Source: Candidatus Gastranaerophilales bacterium
GTDB taxonomy: Bacteria > Cyanobacteriota > Vampirovibrionia > Gastranaerophilales > Gastranaerophilaceae
NCBI GenBank assembly: GCA_023662705.1
Contig: JAMPIM010000001.1
Span: forward strand, 114,935-148,049
Reading direction: 5' to 3'
DNA length: 33,115 bases
Shown: positions 23,906 to 32,148 of the stretch, in pieces
Layout: each line of letters begins with the position of its first letter
Position numbering within the stretch: position 1 is the first letter of the stretch
Notes under the pieces: generated by a model
The model's database searches: none
Told to the model about the DNA's origin: nothing
What the model saw: only the letters and a program-made list of their open reading frames with translations
Translations under genes and position numbers: made by a program

Positions 23906-24176
23906 ACAAAGGTCTCATAATAAGAATAGAAGAAATATTCACCTGCATAAACTCATGTGATTCAATATCCCTACCGGGATTATGTTTATACTCGAGAGTA
24001 CAATTCTTGACTGCAAGAAAAGATTTACCTGTATTCAAGATTTCAGTAAGAAGTCTTGTTTTCTTACCAATTTTAGGCATAAATACATAACCACAGATGA
24101 CGTGCTCTGAAGTTTCAATATAAACCTTTTCGCGCCATGCAGAGGTTGAAAGTTCTAATATTTCTTTATTTTCCAT
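23895..24176 (-). CDS. Small unknown protein in the pilus/secretion operon
   Basis: Not confidently assigned. A 93-aa soluble protein without signal peptide or membrane segment. It reads as a small beta-barrel-like domain: KVYIETSEHVICGYVFMP, then TRLLTEILNTGKSFLAVKNC, then QVNISSILIMRP, a pattern seen in short conserved hypothetical proteins that line up strands around a ligand or nucleic acid. It lies 28 nt after the PilC/GspF gene with an AGG ribosome binding site and overlaps the SDR gene by 11 nt. The operon position hints at a role in pilus or secretion control, which is inference. Confidence 0.65.
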   Translation of the reverse strand: MENKEILELSTSAWREKVYIETSEHVICGYVFMPKIGKKTRLLTEILNTGKSFLAVKNCTLEYKHNPGRDIESHEFMQVNISSILIMRPLYED

Positions 24177-24204
24177 TATGCCTCATCTTTCTGTTTAGGT
24201 TTCT

Positions 24205-25404
24205 CTATGACATGTAAGACTGGAATAGCGGTAAGTATAGAGCTAATGCCATACATAGTACAATACCACCGATAACAATCAACATGATAGGTTCAATCAT
24301 CTTAGTCATTGTGTCAATAATACCATCCAATGTTTTATCAAGGAAGTTTACACCTTTCTCAAGCATATCTCCCAAACGACCTGATTGTTCACCTGTTGCA
24401 ATCATAAATAATAACATTTTTGGAACAATCTTAGTCGCTTTAAGCGCTTGAGATACCTGCAAACCTTGTTGAACTTTTACAATCGCTGTCTGCATTTTAT
24501 TCTTCAATGTTGAGTTTGTAAGCGTAATAACCGCAAGGTGCAAACAGTCAACAATCGGAATACCTGCATCATAAGATACACTTAATACTGACAAGAAGTT
24601 TGAAAAGTTTGAGTATAAAAGAAGGTTATTAACCAAAGGCACCTTCAATAAGAATTTATCCAGAATTCGTCTTGCAGGATCCCATTTTAAAGTAACCATA
24701 ACAAAGGCTATATAAGCAACAATAAATATAGGAATTGTGTACCAGAATTCTTTCAAGAAATCTCCTGCATTAATCATTGCAGCAGTAATCCAAGGCAATG
24801 CCTTATCCTGTTGCTCAAACATTTCTTTAAACGCAGGGAATACGAATAATAACATTACAAGTACAATCAAAACAGCAAGAATAATTACGAACATCGGATA
24901 CATCAAAGTACCGATAACCTTACCCTTAATATTTGCTTGTTTTGTAAGCAAGTCTTTAATACGACCAAGTGTTTTTTCCAATTCACCGGCTTCTTCACCG
25001 GCTTTAACCAGACCGATGAAAATATAACCGAATACCTGCGGATATCTTGCAAGCGTATCAGCAAATGTAGAACCCGCCATAATCTGTGTTTTAAGCACTC
25101 TTGACATGTTCTGAATTTTCTTTTTAGCAGCCTCCTGCTCCATAAACATCAAAGATTCAACAGCAGGAATACCTGATTGCAAGAGGATTTGGAATGTAGA
25201 AATAAAATCGATTTTTTCCGACAAAGACAAAGCAGAAATTGCACCGCCTTTTTTTACCTTTGTATCAACATATTCGGTAATTTTGGTAGGTACCAATCCC
25301 ATTTTACGAATGACGTCTCTTGCATCTTTCAAATTAGACGCCGTAACTTCACCTTTTACAACTTCCTTACCTTGTTTTAATGCAACGTAACTATATATTG
25401 GCAT
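24205..25404 (-). CDS. Type IV pilus/type II secretion inner-membrane platform protein (PilC/GspF)
   Basis: Polytopic platform protein on which pilin or pseudopilin assembly is driven by the ATPase of the preceding gene. The length of 399 aa is normal. An N-terminal MPIYSYVALKQGKEVVKGEV start is typical, followed by two tandem GspF domains (about 65-190 and 270-390), each with a hydrophobic helix pair; predicted membrane helices lie about 165-190, 215-235 and 365-395. The conserved GEEAGELEKTL in the first domain and GEQSGRLGDMLEKG in the second confirm the family. It follows the ATPase gene closely. The sequence does not tell pilus from secretion use. Confidence 0.94.
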   Translation of the reverse strand: MPIYSYVALKQGKEVVKGEVTASNLKDARDVIRKMGLVPTKITEYVDTKVKKGGAISALSLSEKIDFISTFQILLQSGIPAVESLMFMEQEAAKKKIQNMSRVLKTQIMAGSTFADTLARYPQVFGYIFIGLVKAGEEAGELEKTLGRIKDLLTKQANIKGKVIGTLMYPMFVIILAVLIVLVMLLFVFPAFKEMFEQQDKALPWITAAMINAGDFLKEFWYTIPIFIVAYIAFVMVTLKWDPARRILDKFLLKVPLVNNLLLYSNFSNFLSVLSVSYDAGIPIVDCLHLAVITLTNSTLKNKMQTAIVKVQQGLQVSQALKATKIVPKMLLFMIATGEQSGRLGDMLEKGVNFLDKTLDGIIDTMTKMIEPIMLIVIGGIVLCMALALYLPLFQSYMS

Positions 25405-25428
25405 TTATAAAAACCTCTTCTTATTCCT

Positions 25429-27483
25429 CTATTCATTTGCATAACCAAGCACCCTGACAAATTCATCTGATGTTGTATTACCATCTAAGATGTGATTTAA
25501 ACAGGAAACTTTCAATGTTACCATACCTGCTGCAACAGCTGCTTCTTCAATCTCGATATCGTGAGCACCCTGTGCAATAAGCTTTTTAATCTCTCTTGTA
25601 ATAGGCATAACTTCATATATACCGATACGGCCTGTGTAACCAAGAAAACCGCAATCTTTGCAGCCCTTATGTCTGTAAAGTTTTGTTTTCATAAGTTTCT
25701 GCTGAACTTCCGGGTTGTTTGAAATATGTTTTGCTTCCTCTTCTGTAGGGAAATATGCTTCCTTACATTTATCACATAACTTTCTTACAAGACGTTGTGC
25801 AATTACGCCTGTCAATGTTGAAGAAACAAGGTAATCTTTTGCACCCATTTCAATCAAACGTGTAACCGTAGCAGCAGCCGAGTTTGTGTGAACCGTACTC
25901 AACACAAGGTGACCAGTCAAAGCTGCCGAGATAGCAACTTCCAAAGTTTCAAAGTCACGGATTTCACCGATAAGAATAATATCAGGGTCTTGTCTCAAAA
26001 TAGCTCTCATACAAGACGCGAATGTAATGTCCGCTTTAGCGTTAACCTGTGATTGGTTAATACCTTCAAGTTTAATTTCTATCGGATCTTCAATAGTTGT
26101 AATATTAACATCTTCTTTATTCAATGCTTTAAGAATAGTATAAAGAGTTGTTGTTTTACCTGAACCGGTAGGACCTGATGTTAAAATAATACCATTTGGT
26201 GACTGTACCATATCATGGATTTTTCCCAAGTCATGCTCAGACGCACCCTGAATAACCATCTTATCACCGCCGGCCTTCAAGCTGACAGCAGGTGCAAGAA
26301 TACGGATTACAACCTTTTCTTTTCCTGAAACAGGTAATGTGTTAATACGGAAGTCGTACATTCTGTCATTATATTTAATAGAGAATGTACCATCCTGAGG
26401 TCTTCTGTGTTCTGCAATATTCATTCTTGCAAGAACTTTGAAACGTGTAATAACAGCCATTTCAATACTACCCGGAATTTCCAGAACTTTTTTCAAAATA
26501 CCATCAGAACGTGTCCTTACGACATAATAACCGATTCTTGGCTCAATATGAATATCTGATGCTTTTGAATCAATTGAATCTGTAATAATTTTATAAACAA
26601 ACTTCGCAACATTACCGCTTGCATCTTGAAGTTCTTTTTCAACCTGAGTCCAAAGATTATCACCATCATTATACTGTGCTGTTTCTTCCTCAATACTTGC
26701 AATGATACGTTCGGTTTCTTTGGCATGCTGTTCACTCTTCTTTTGAGTTACATAATCTTGCAAAAAACCTTCGTATTCAAAATAAGGAATAGCATAAACA
26801 TTTAACGAACGACCAGTTGAAAGTGAAACTTCTCTGATTGTATATCTGTCGGAAGGATTAACCATTGCTACAGCAAGTTTATTCTCTTCCATTGACATGA
26901 TAATAATCTGCTTGCGCTCCATTGTATCATCAGGAAGCATTTTCAAAATCGACTGATCGACAATAATATTTGCTTTAGAAACAACTTCACAGCCATATTT
27001 CTTTTTTAAATAAGAAACAATTCTCTCATAAGATAAATATTCTTTTTTATAGAATATTGCATCCAAGGGCAAATTTAGATTTTGAGCTTCTTGAACACAT
27101 TCATCCAATTGCTCCTGAGTAATCCAACCAATACCTACCAGCATTTCTTCCGCAGTAGGTTCTTTTTTTTCGGGTTCTTGTGTTTCAGATGACTCACCAC
27201 TGTTAATTTCAGCAGGCTCTGCCTCTGACACAACTGAAAATAACTCTTCAAAATCACCTGATTCTACAGGAATAAATTTTGGAGTCAACCCCGTAAAGGT
27301 TTCTTTAATTAATGTTTCTATTTTTGATTTATTAGCAGCATTGCCTTTATTAAGAATTACCCAAAAGTCACTTTGCCTTTTGTCAACTGGAATAAAACCT
27401 GATGATTTCATCAGGTTTAATTCGAAGTTTTTAGTATATTCTTTTTTTATACTGCTTTTAAGTTTATCCAGTTGATTTGACAT
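25429..27483 (-). CDS. Type IV pilus/type II secretion assembly ATPase (PilB/GspE)
   Basis: Cytoplasmic hexameric motor of 684 aa that powers pilus or pseudopilus assembly. An N-terminal variable region with an acidic linker (about 80-110) precedes an MshEN-type domain (about 112-245). The ATPase core has the Asp-box region (ASDIHIEP, 308-315), Walker A GPTGSGKT (437-444), Walker B DPDIILIGEIRD (499-510), the HTNS His box near 532-535 and a zinc-binding tetracysteine (Cys570/573/608/611), which marks assembly ATPases rather than the PilT retraction type. It begins 5 nt after the secretin stop codon without a clear ribosome binding site, so translation is probably coupled. Confidence 0.95.
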   Translation of the reverse strand: MSNQLDKLKSSIKKEYTKNFELNLMKSSGFIPVDKRQSDFWVILNKGNAANKSKIETLIKETFTGLTPKFIPVESGDFEELFSVVSEAEPAEINSGESSETQEPEKKEPTAEEMLVGIGWITQEQLDECVQEAQNLNLPLDAIFYKKEYLSYERIVSYLKKKYGCEVVSKANIIVDQSILKMLPDDTMERKQIIIMSMEENKLAVAMVNPSDRYTIREVSLSTGRSLNVYAIPYFEYEGFLQDYVTQKKSEQHAKETERIIASIEEETAQYNDGDNLWTQVEKELQDASGNVAKFVYKIITDSIDSKASDIHIEPRIGYYVVRTRSDGILKKVLEIPGSIEMAVITRFKVLARMNIAEHRRPQDGTFSIKYNDRMYDFRINTLPVSGKEKVVIRILAPAVSLKAGGDKMVIQGASEHDLGKIHDMVQSPNGIILTSGPTGSGKTTTLYTILKALNKEDVNITTIEDPIEIKLEGINQSQVNAKADITFASCMRAILRQDPDIILIGEIRDFETLEVAISAALTGHLVLSTVHTNSAAATVTRLIEMGAKDYLVSSTLTGVIAQRLVRKLCDKCKEAYFPTEEEAKHISNNPEVQQKLMKTKLYRHKGCKDCGFLGYTGRIGIYEVMPITREIKKLIAQGAHDIEIEEAAVAAGMVTLKVSCLNHILDGNTTSDEFVRVLGYANE

Positions 27484-27488
27484 AATTA

Positions 27489-29414
27489 TTATAAGTTATT
27501 GTTTACTACCGTGCCTTCACCGTCATTAATAATATGTGGAGTAATCATAATTACTAACTCAGATTTTTCCTTAGTTGTAGATGTTGATCTGAATGCTGCA
27601 CCAATTATCGGTAAATCACCAAGCAAAGGTACTTTAGCAGTTGTTTTATTTTCAAGTTCCTGAATCATACCACCAAGCACAAGGGTTTCACCATCTTTAA
27701 TTCTAACATTTTTCAAATCAAGATTTCTTCTGCTTAGTAAGGTTACCGCAGGAAGACCTTCTGAATCGTATATTTGGCTTTGAATTGTTGAATAATCAGG
27801 TACGATATTCAATGTTACATAACCTTCCGGAGAAATAAACGGTGTTAAAGTAACCTTGATACCTAAATCTTCAGCAATTGTATATTCTCTGTTTACAGCA
27901 CCTGTTGTTGTACCATAACCTGCGGAAGTTGAGCTTAAGAACTCTGTATCAACTTTTTCGATATAGTCTTGTGTTAAGTCAATAACTGATTGTTGAGCAT
28001 TAGTAATAAGAATTTTCGGATTAGCAAGAACTCTTCCCTTCTTATTATCTATAAGATAATTCATAGCCCATTGTACATAAGTTGACTTTGGAGCTAAAAT
28101 TTTGTAAGGAGTTTCAAACCATTGAGGCGGAGTAAACTCTGTATGATCTTCATTCCACTGACCATCTACAAATTCATATTTTACAGCAGGAATCCAGTTC
28201 CCAAAAGGTCCGCCCATTCTGCCGCCGTTTGTTTTAGTTCCATCAAAACCAAACTGCCAAGCTTTAGTAGAAATTTGCCATTGGTTTTGGAATGATTTAG
28301 AACCTGATTCTGTAAGTTCTACAATAGACATTTCCAAGAATGCTTGAGGTTGTTTTACGTCATGAGTTTTAATAAAGTTAGCAACCATATTTGCCTGAGC
28401 TTCAGAACCACCCATCATAGTGATTGTACCTCTTTGCGGGAAGTATGCAATAGAAAGGTTCTGAACATTGAATGGAGCTACAGTTGTACCTGACGCTGTT
28501 GTTGCAACTGAACATGCAACAATACCTTCTCCAAGTTTAATTTCAGAAGAACCTGAACTACCACCTTCACCACCGGCGCCACCGGCATCAGCAGCTGCAC
28601 CGGTCATAATACCTGCTGCGCCGCCTGTTGCGCTATCATAAGGGCTGTCTTCATCCTCAGAAGAATCAGAACCGGAATCAGAGTCTGAACCTGAAGCTCC
28701 GCCGATACCTCTTGAAGGTAGAAGTACATTACAAATCATATCTGCCATTTGAGCAGGTGTTGTATGATTTACTGAAAATGTTCTGCTTAACGGCTCTCTA
28801 TCAAATTGATCAATAATTTTTTGTACAATCGCAACATCACCCGGCATACCAAAAACGATAAGTTCATTAGTTGCAGAGTTTACAGTTGCTGCATCAACGC
28901 CTGACATACCTGCTCTTTTCATTCCAAATACGTTTTTATTCAAGAATGTTGCAATTTTATCAGCACTGACATAGTTTACAGGGAAAGTGTACATTTCCTG
29001 CTTAGAAAATGCTGCATTATCACCATGATCTTTAGATAAAATAATCATTGTATTGCCTTGTTGATAATAATTTAAACCTGCAATCTGCAATACAAGTGTA
29101 AATGCTTCATTAATAGGTGTTTTAACCAAATCCAAGGTTACTTTTCCATTTACTGAATCATGGAAAACAATATTCATGCCTGCTTTATCAGCAAACATTC
29201 TTAAAACTTGTTTAACATCAGAATCACGCAAACTCAATGTAATTTGCTCATTCTTATTTGTTAGACGAACATCCCCTGTCAAAAGCATTGAACTTCTATT
29301 TAGAGATGCGTCAGAAGTACTATAGGCACAAGCACTCAAGGTTGTTGCAGAAGGTGCCGCAAACGCTAACAACAGCGCAACTGACAGAACTCTCTTTATA
29401 TTACTGTAACTCAT
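27489..29414 (-). CDS. Secretin (PilQ/GspD family), predicted lipoprotein
   Basis: Outer-membrane gated channel for pili or secreted proteins (641 aa). The N-terminus has a hydrophobic segment and a lipobox LSAC with Cys29, so the secretin may be lipidated and self-target to the outer membrane. An STN/N0-type domain (about 55-120, with VKQVLRMFADKAGMNIVF) is followed by N-domains, a long low-complexity Ser/Gly/Asp linker (about 230-290), and the C-terminal secretin domain ending VPLLGDLPIIGAAFRS and SELVIMITPHII, the family signature. The start overlaps the upstream PilP/GspC-like gene by 4 nt (ATGA). Confidence 0.93.
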   Translation of the reverse strand: MSYSNIKRVLSVALLLAFAAPSATTLSACAYSTSDASLNRSSMLLTGDVRLTNKNEQITLSLRDSDVKQVLRMFADKAGMNIVFHDSVNGKVTLDLVKTPINEAFTLVLQIAGLNYYQQGNTMIILSKDHGDNAAFSKQEMYTFPVNYVSADKIATFLNKNVFGMKRAGMSGVDAATVNSATNELIVFGMPGDVAIVQKIIDQFDREPLSRTFSVNHTTPAQMADMICNVLLPSRGIGGASGSDSDSGSDSSEDEDSPYDSATGGAAGIMTGAAADAGGAGGEGGSSGSSEIKLGEGIVACSVATTASGTTVAPFNVQNLSIAYFPQRGTITMMGGSEAQANMVANFIKTHDVKQPQAFLEMSIVELTESGSKSFQNQWQISTKAWQFGFDGTKTNGGRMGGPFGNWIPAVKYEFVDGQWNEDHTEFTPPQWFETPYKILAPKSTYVQWAMNYLIDNKKGRVLANPKILITNAQQSVIDLTQDYIEKVDTEFLSSTSAGYGTTTGAVNREYTIAEDLGIKVTLTPFISPEGYVTLNIVPDYSTIQSQIYDSEGLPAVTLLSRRNLDLKNVRIKDGETLVLGGMIQELENKTTAKVPLLGDLPIIGAAFRSTSTTKEKSELVIMITPHIINDGEGTVVNNNL

Positions 29415-30076
29415 TGTCTTCTTTCACCTCCGAATTTATTATTTAAGTTAGAAACATCATTGTGGTTCAGAGAGCCTTCAGTCAAGATTTCTCCGATACC
29501 TGCCTTGTAAACATTGGCACCCAACTTAACGGTTACTGAATCCTGCATAATGTTTACAACTTTATAATTATTTACAACATCACCTTTCTTAACAAGATAA
29601 TCGTTGCCTTCAATATTCAAAATTGCTGACGGACTGAATTTATCGTATAAAATACCCGAAACTACGGTATCCATAACTCTTGCCGCATCAGAGGCTTCAT
29701 CAACCACTTCAGGAGGTTCTACCAAGCTAAATGCCGGGACATCCAATGTTGATGAACCGCTAATATCACGATAAGGCAAAAACGGATTTGCCTTTGTCGT
29801 TCCCTGCGGAATTGATATAACGTCTTTCTTTCCTGTTGCAGCCATTGGAACTGCTGATAATTGGATTAATCCGTCTTCACTTACAGCAACATTGCTTAGC
29901 TCATGATGCATTGCTACTGCTGCTATTCCACCAAGGAGAACAACAGCTCCGCCGCACAAAAGAACTTTTTTGTTAAATAAACGTCTGCCAAATGCAGCTG
30001 CTGTTACAGCACTCTCTGCAAGTGTATTTCTGTCGATTTTTCTCAATTTCTTCTTAATATAATTGCGCATTTTCAT
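29411..30076 (-). CDS. PilP/GspC-like inner-membrane protein linking to the secretin
   Basis: Probably a periplasmic connector between the inner-membrane platform and the secretin. The start is placed at ATG 30076 (221 aa); an in-frame TTG at 30121 would add 15 residues but has no ribosome binding site, and the ATG itself has only a weak one. A basic N-terminal cytoplasmic tail (about 1-35) precedes one membrane helix (KVLLCGGAVVLLGGIAAVAM, about 38-58), then a Pro-rich linker with KANPFLPYRD, and a C-terminal HR-type domain (about 135-205): VSGILYDKFSPSAIL, YLVKKGDVVNNYKV, SVTVKLGANVYKAGIG. This layout fits PilP or GspC; its place directly upstream of the secretin supports the call. Confidence 0.72.
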   Translation of the reverse strand: MKMRNYIKKKLRKIDRNTLAESAVTAAAFGRRLFNKKVLLCGGAVVLLGGIAAVAMHHELSNVAVSEDGLIQLSAVPMAATGKKDVISIPQGTTKANPFLPYRDISGSSTLDVPAFSLVEPPEVVDEASDAARVMDTVVSGILYDKFSPSAILNIEGNDYLVKKGDVVNNYKVVNIMQDSVTVKLGANVYKAGIGEILTEGSLNHNDVSNLNNKFGGERRQ

Positions 30077-30290
30077 AATATCTTTTTCAGTTGTATCCTC
30101 TATCTTATTTAAACAATACAATACTGTAATAATATTGTAATCGTATGTTTAGCCTATTTGCTTCTTATTTCCTTCCAGATTTCAAACAAGCTTTTAAAGC
30201 ACTATACAAAAACCTAATTTTATCATATCACATTTTCGTGAGATATCAAGTAGTTTTATATATAGATTAAACAATTAATATAGTGGCAAA
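30077..30290 (-). promoter_or_regulatory. Long leader and promoter region of the pilus/secretion operon
   Basis: The clearest promoter is TTGATA (30244-30249) with a 16-nt spacer and extended -10 TGaTATGAT (-10 at 30222-30227), minus strand. It implies a leader of about 140 nt before the ATG at 30076. An imperfect inverted repeat (ATATCTCAC and GTGATAT) overlaps the spacer and could bind a regulator. No recognisable riboswitch or terminator was seen in the leader. Confidence 0.5.
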
Positions 30291-30872
30291 TTAATCCTCT
30301 ATATAAGGAATAAAGGAATAAGCGTTAAAATCAAGAGAACCAAAAATCATACGCATAAATGATTTATTATAAGGAGATAATTTAGCAAAATCAATTTCAT
30401 CTTCGCCAAAGTCATCTTCCGTTTCTGTGGCTTCAATTTCACCTTTAAAAAACTGGGACTGATAGAATGAAACATATATTTTTTGATTATCATCCCGTCT
30501 TGCAATAAGTTTATAAAAACCCTTATCCAAAATATTATCTCCCAAAATTAATCTTACGGGAATATTAACCAATACACCTTCTTCCGCTTTATTTTTCAAA
30601 TTAGGAATCTCATTGATTTCTTTTTCAACACCCAAATCGTTATGAAGACTATTACCGCCTCCGCTGATTTTCTTTATTTTTTTCTTTTTTTGCTTTTCTT
30701 CTTTTTGTTTTTGATTAGTTTGCAGGGCGTCCATAACTTCTTCAAATTCTTTATTTGTTATAGACTTCTGTCCGTCCCACATACGCTCAACACTGCCAAA
30801 ATCATCCCATTCATCAGCAAACACAGGGAGGATCAATGCAAAAAACAATATTACCAACAAACTCTTTCTCAT
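30291..30872 (-). CDS. Unknown exported protein
   Basis: Not recognised. The 193-aa protein has a clear Sec signal peptide (about 1-19, MRKSLLVILFFALILPVFA, cut before DEW). The mature part begins acidic (DEWDDFGSVERMWDGQK), then has a Lys/Glu-rich coiled stretch (QKQKEEKQKKKKIKK, about 54-68), then a globular region with beta-type segments (VLVNIPVRLILGDN, KIYVSFYQSQFFKGE) and an acidic patch. No anchor is visible, so it is probably periplasmic. It lies on the same strand upstream of the pilus operon but is separated by its promoter. No Shine-Dalgarno is seen; TATAAT at 30891-30896 gives a very short leader of about 11 nt. Confidence 0.65.
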   Translation of the reverse strand: MRKSLLVILFFALILPVFADEWDDFGSVERMWDGQKSITNKEFEEVMDALQTNQKQKEEKQKKKKIKKISGGGNSLHNDLGVEKEINEIPNLKNKAEEGVLVNIPVRLILGDNILDKGFYKLIARRDDNQKIYVSFYQSQFFKGEIEATETEDDFGEDEIDFAKLSPYNKSFMRMIFGSLDFNAYSFIPYIED

Positions 30873-30893
30873 AATAATAGTTTAACTGTTATT
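30873..30893. promoter_or_regulatory. Inverted repeat between divergent genes, possible operator
   Basis: AATAATAGTT and AACTGTTATT form a 10-bp arm palindrome with one mismatch around a single central base. It abuts the start codon at 30872 and overlaps the minus-strand -10 TATAAT (30891-30896). It could be a repressor site or a short 5' hairpin of the minus-strand mRNA. Confidence 0.35.
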
Positions 30894-30919
30894 ATAAGAA
30901 AGTAAAGAGGGATTTTTCA

Positions 30920-30928
30920 TGTTATAAT
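30920..30928 (+). promoter_or_regulatory. Extended -10 promoter of gmhA
   Basis: TGtTATAAT ends 7 nt before the ATG at 30936 with no Shine-Dalgarno in between, the same arrangement as at 147-155 and 10047-10055. The transcript is predicted to be leaderless. Confidence 0.6.
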
Positions 30929-30935
30929 AACCGCA

Positions 30936-31514
30936 ATGAAAAATTTTATTAAAAACTATGTAAAAAAATCAGCAGACACAAAATCTCTGATTATGGCAAA
31001 CGATTCAATAATTTCTGAAATCGAAAAAATTGCTTCAACAATTATTAAAGCTTATAAAGAGGGGAAAAAAGTTCTGACAGCAGGAAACGGAGGTTCCGCG
31101 GGAGATGCTCAGCATCTTGCAGCCGAACTTGTATCAAAATTCTTGCTTGAACGTCCTGCGCTCAGTGCAATTGCGCTTACAACCAACACATCAATTTTAA
31201 CATCTGTCGGAAACGATTATGACCACGAACTTGTTTTCGCACGCCAAATCAGTGCACACGCAAACAAAGGAGACGTTTTCTTTGCAATATCAACCTCTGG
31301 AGAATCAAAAAACATCCTGAAAGCAGTTGAAGAAGCAAAAAGACTTGACGTTACCGTAATAGGTTTAACAGGCGAAAAACCGGCTTCAATCGATAACATG
31401 TGCGACTATCTTATAAAAGTTCCATCAACAGAAACTCCGATAATTCAGGAAGCACATTTAATGATTGAACATATAATTTGTGCAATTATAGAAAAACAAA
31501 TGTATAGTAGCTAA
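30936..31514 (+). CDS. gmhA: Phosphoheptose isomerase (sedoheptulose 7-phosphate isomerase)
   Basis: Converts sedoheptulose 7-phosphate to D-glycero-manno-heptose 7-phosphate, the first step toward ADP-heptose for the LPS inner core, which fits a diderm cell. The SIS-domain motifs of the family are present: GNGGSAGDAQHLAAEL (about 50-65), SVGNDYDHELVF, ISTSGESKNILKA and TPIIQEAHLMIEH. The length of 192 aa is normal. DiaA, a DnaA-binding homologue, is related, but the GmhA-type AGNGGSA and TPIIQE residues favour the isomerase. Transcribed alone, divergently from an exported protein, and closed by the hairpin at 31513-31540. Confidence 0.93.
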   Translation: MKNFIKNYVKKSADTKSLIMANDSIISEIEKIASTIIKAYKEGKKVLTAGNGGSAGDAQHLAAELVSKFLLERPALSAIALTTNTSILTSVGNDYDHELVFARQISAHANKGDVFFAISTSGESKNILKAVEEAKRLDVTVIGLTGEKPASIDNMCDYLIKVPSTETPIIQEAHLMIEHIICAIIEKQMYSS

Positions 31515-31540
31515 AAAACCCCGCAAACAGCGAGGCTTTT
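31513..31540. terminator. Terminator between gmhA and the small-gene operon
   Basis: The stem pairs AAAACCCCGC-side with GCGAGGCTTTT-side around AAACA. On the minus strand the mismatches become G-U pairs and a run of six T follows, so it fits best as the end of the minus-strand small operon; it may also stop gmhA transcripts. Confidence 0.75.
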
Positions 31541-31547
31541 AATTCAT

Positions 31548-31790
31548 CTATTGTGCAAACTCTCCCGAGTAAAACGCGCTCAGGTTTGCCAGTCGATGTT
31601 GCTTTTCCGCAACTCTTTCAATGTTTTGCTTGATTTCGTCAAGCTCTCTTAATAATGTATTCAAGTCTTTACGTCGTTTGCTCTCTAGGCGTTCCTCCTT
31701 AGTTACCTGTTTGACACTATCCTCCGGCAAATCGACCTCGAGCCAATTCGGCGAAAAACAGTTATTTTTAAAATCTTTTTTATTCGACAT
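31548..31790 (-). CDS. Small unknown coiled-coil protein in a sigma-28-type operon
   Basis: Not recognised. An 80-aa soluble protein, strongly charged. The N-terminal third is polar with PNWLEVDLPEDS; residues about 30-68 (EERLESKRRKDLNTLLRELD onwards) form a probable helix or coiled coil, ending in LSAFYSGEFAQ. A well-placed AGAGGG ribosome binding site supports the start. It is 17 nt downstream of a 59-aa gene and the pair lies behind a sigma-28-like promoter beside flgBC, so a role in flagellar assembly, such as an export chaperone or regulator (FlgN, FliT or FlgM-like), is possible but not shown by any motif. Confidence 0.7.
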   Translation of the reverse strand: MSNKKDFKNNCFSPNWLEVDLPEDSVKQVTKEERLESKRRKDLNTLLRELDEIKQNIERVAEKQHRLANLSAFYSGEFAQ

Positions 31791-31807
31791 ACATATCCCT
31801 CTAAGGT

Positions 31808-31987
31808 TTACAGAGCTGTTTGGGGTTTGAAACGACTTACAAAATTCTTCACAATCGTTTCAAAGCTGTTTGCAGCTTTTTTACATTCCAAATAATCTTT
31901 TTTTACTTCCTGATACTCCTTTGAATTGAAATTGAATGCGGTCATTTCTGAATATTCAATTAACATTTCGTATTCATCGTGTGCCAT
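31808..31987 (-). CDS. 59-aa unknown protein, first gene behind a sigma-28-type promoter
   Basis: A short reading frame of 59 codons plus stop. It reads MAHDEYEMLIEYSEMTAF, then NSKEYQEVKKDYLECKKAAN, ending VSRFKPQTAL: acidic at the N-terminus, Lys-rich in the middle, probably helical, with one cysteine and no signal peptide. AGAGG precedes the ATG. It lies about 60 nt downstream of the sigma-28-like promoter at 32054-32080 and 17 nt before the 80-aa gene, so the two are very likely co-transcribed. Family not recognised. Confidence 0.65.
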   Translation of the reverse strand: MAHDEYEMLIEYSEMTAFNFNSKEYQEVKKDYLECKKAANSFETIVKNFVSRFKPQTAL

Positions 31988-32053
31988 AAAACATACCTCT
32001 TAATCAACAGCCATACACTTTTGTGTTTTGCTTTTTTATCTCTAACAATATGT

Positions 32054-32080
32054 ATAACGGCACTTTTTTTTAAAACTTTA
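32054..32080 (-). promoter_or_regulatory. Sigma-28 (FliA)-like promoter of the small-gene operon
   Basis: On the minus strand TAAA (32077-32080, continuing GTTTT) is followed after exactly 15 nt by GCCGTTAT (32054-32061) and then ACAT. The flanks CCTAAAGTTTT and TGCCGTTATACAT-type sequence are shared with the autotransporter promoter at 18409-18435. Transcription would start near 32047. Confidence 0.78.
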
Positions 32081-32121
32081 GGCTTTTGAAGAAATGTGTT
32101 ACAATTCGTTACAGTAAGTAT

Positions 32122-32148
32122 AAAAAAAGCCCGTTAAACGGGCTTTTT
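32122..32148 (-). terminator. Intrinsic terminator after flgC
   Basis: GCCCG (32129-32133) pairs with CGGGC (32139-32143) and A/T flanks extend the stem to 12 bp; a T run follows on the minus strand. It overlaps the flgC stop codon and separates the flagellar operon from the small-gene operon. Confidence 0.88.

Noticed and set aside
30077..30121. TTG start for the PilP/GspC-like protein
   Set aside because: No ribosome binding site; the ATG at 30076 begins a normal basic tail before the membrane helix.
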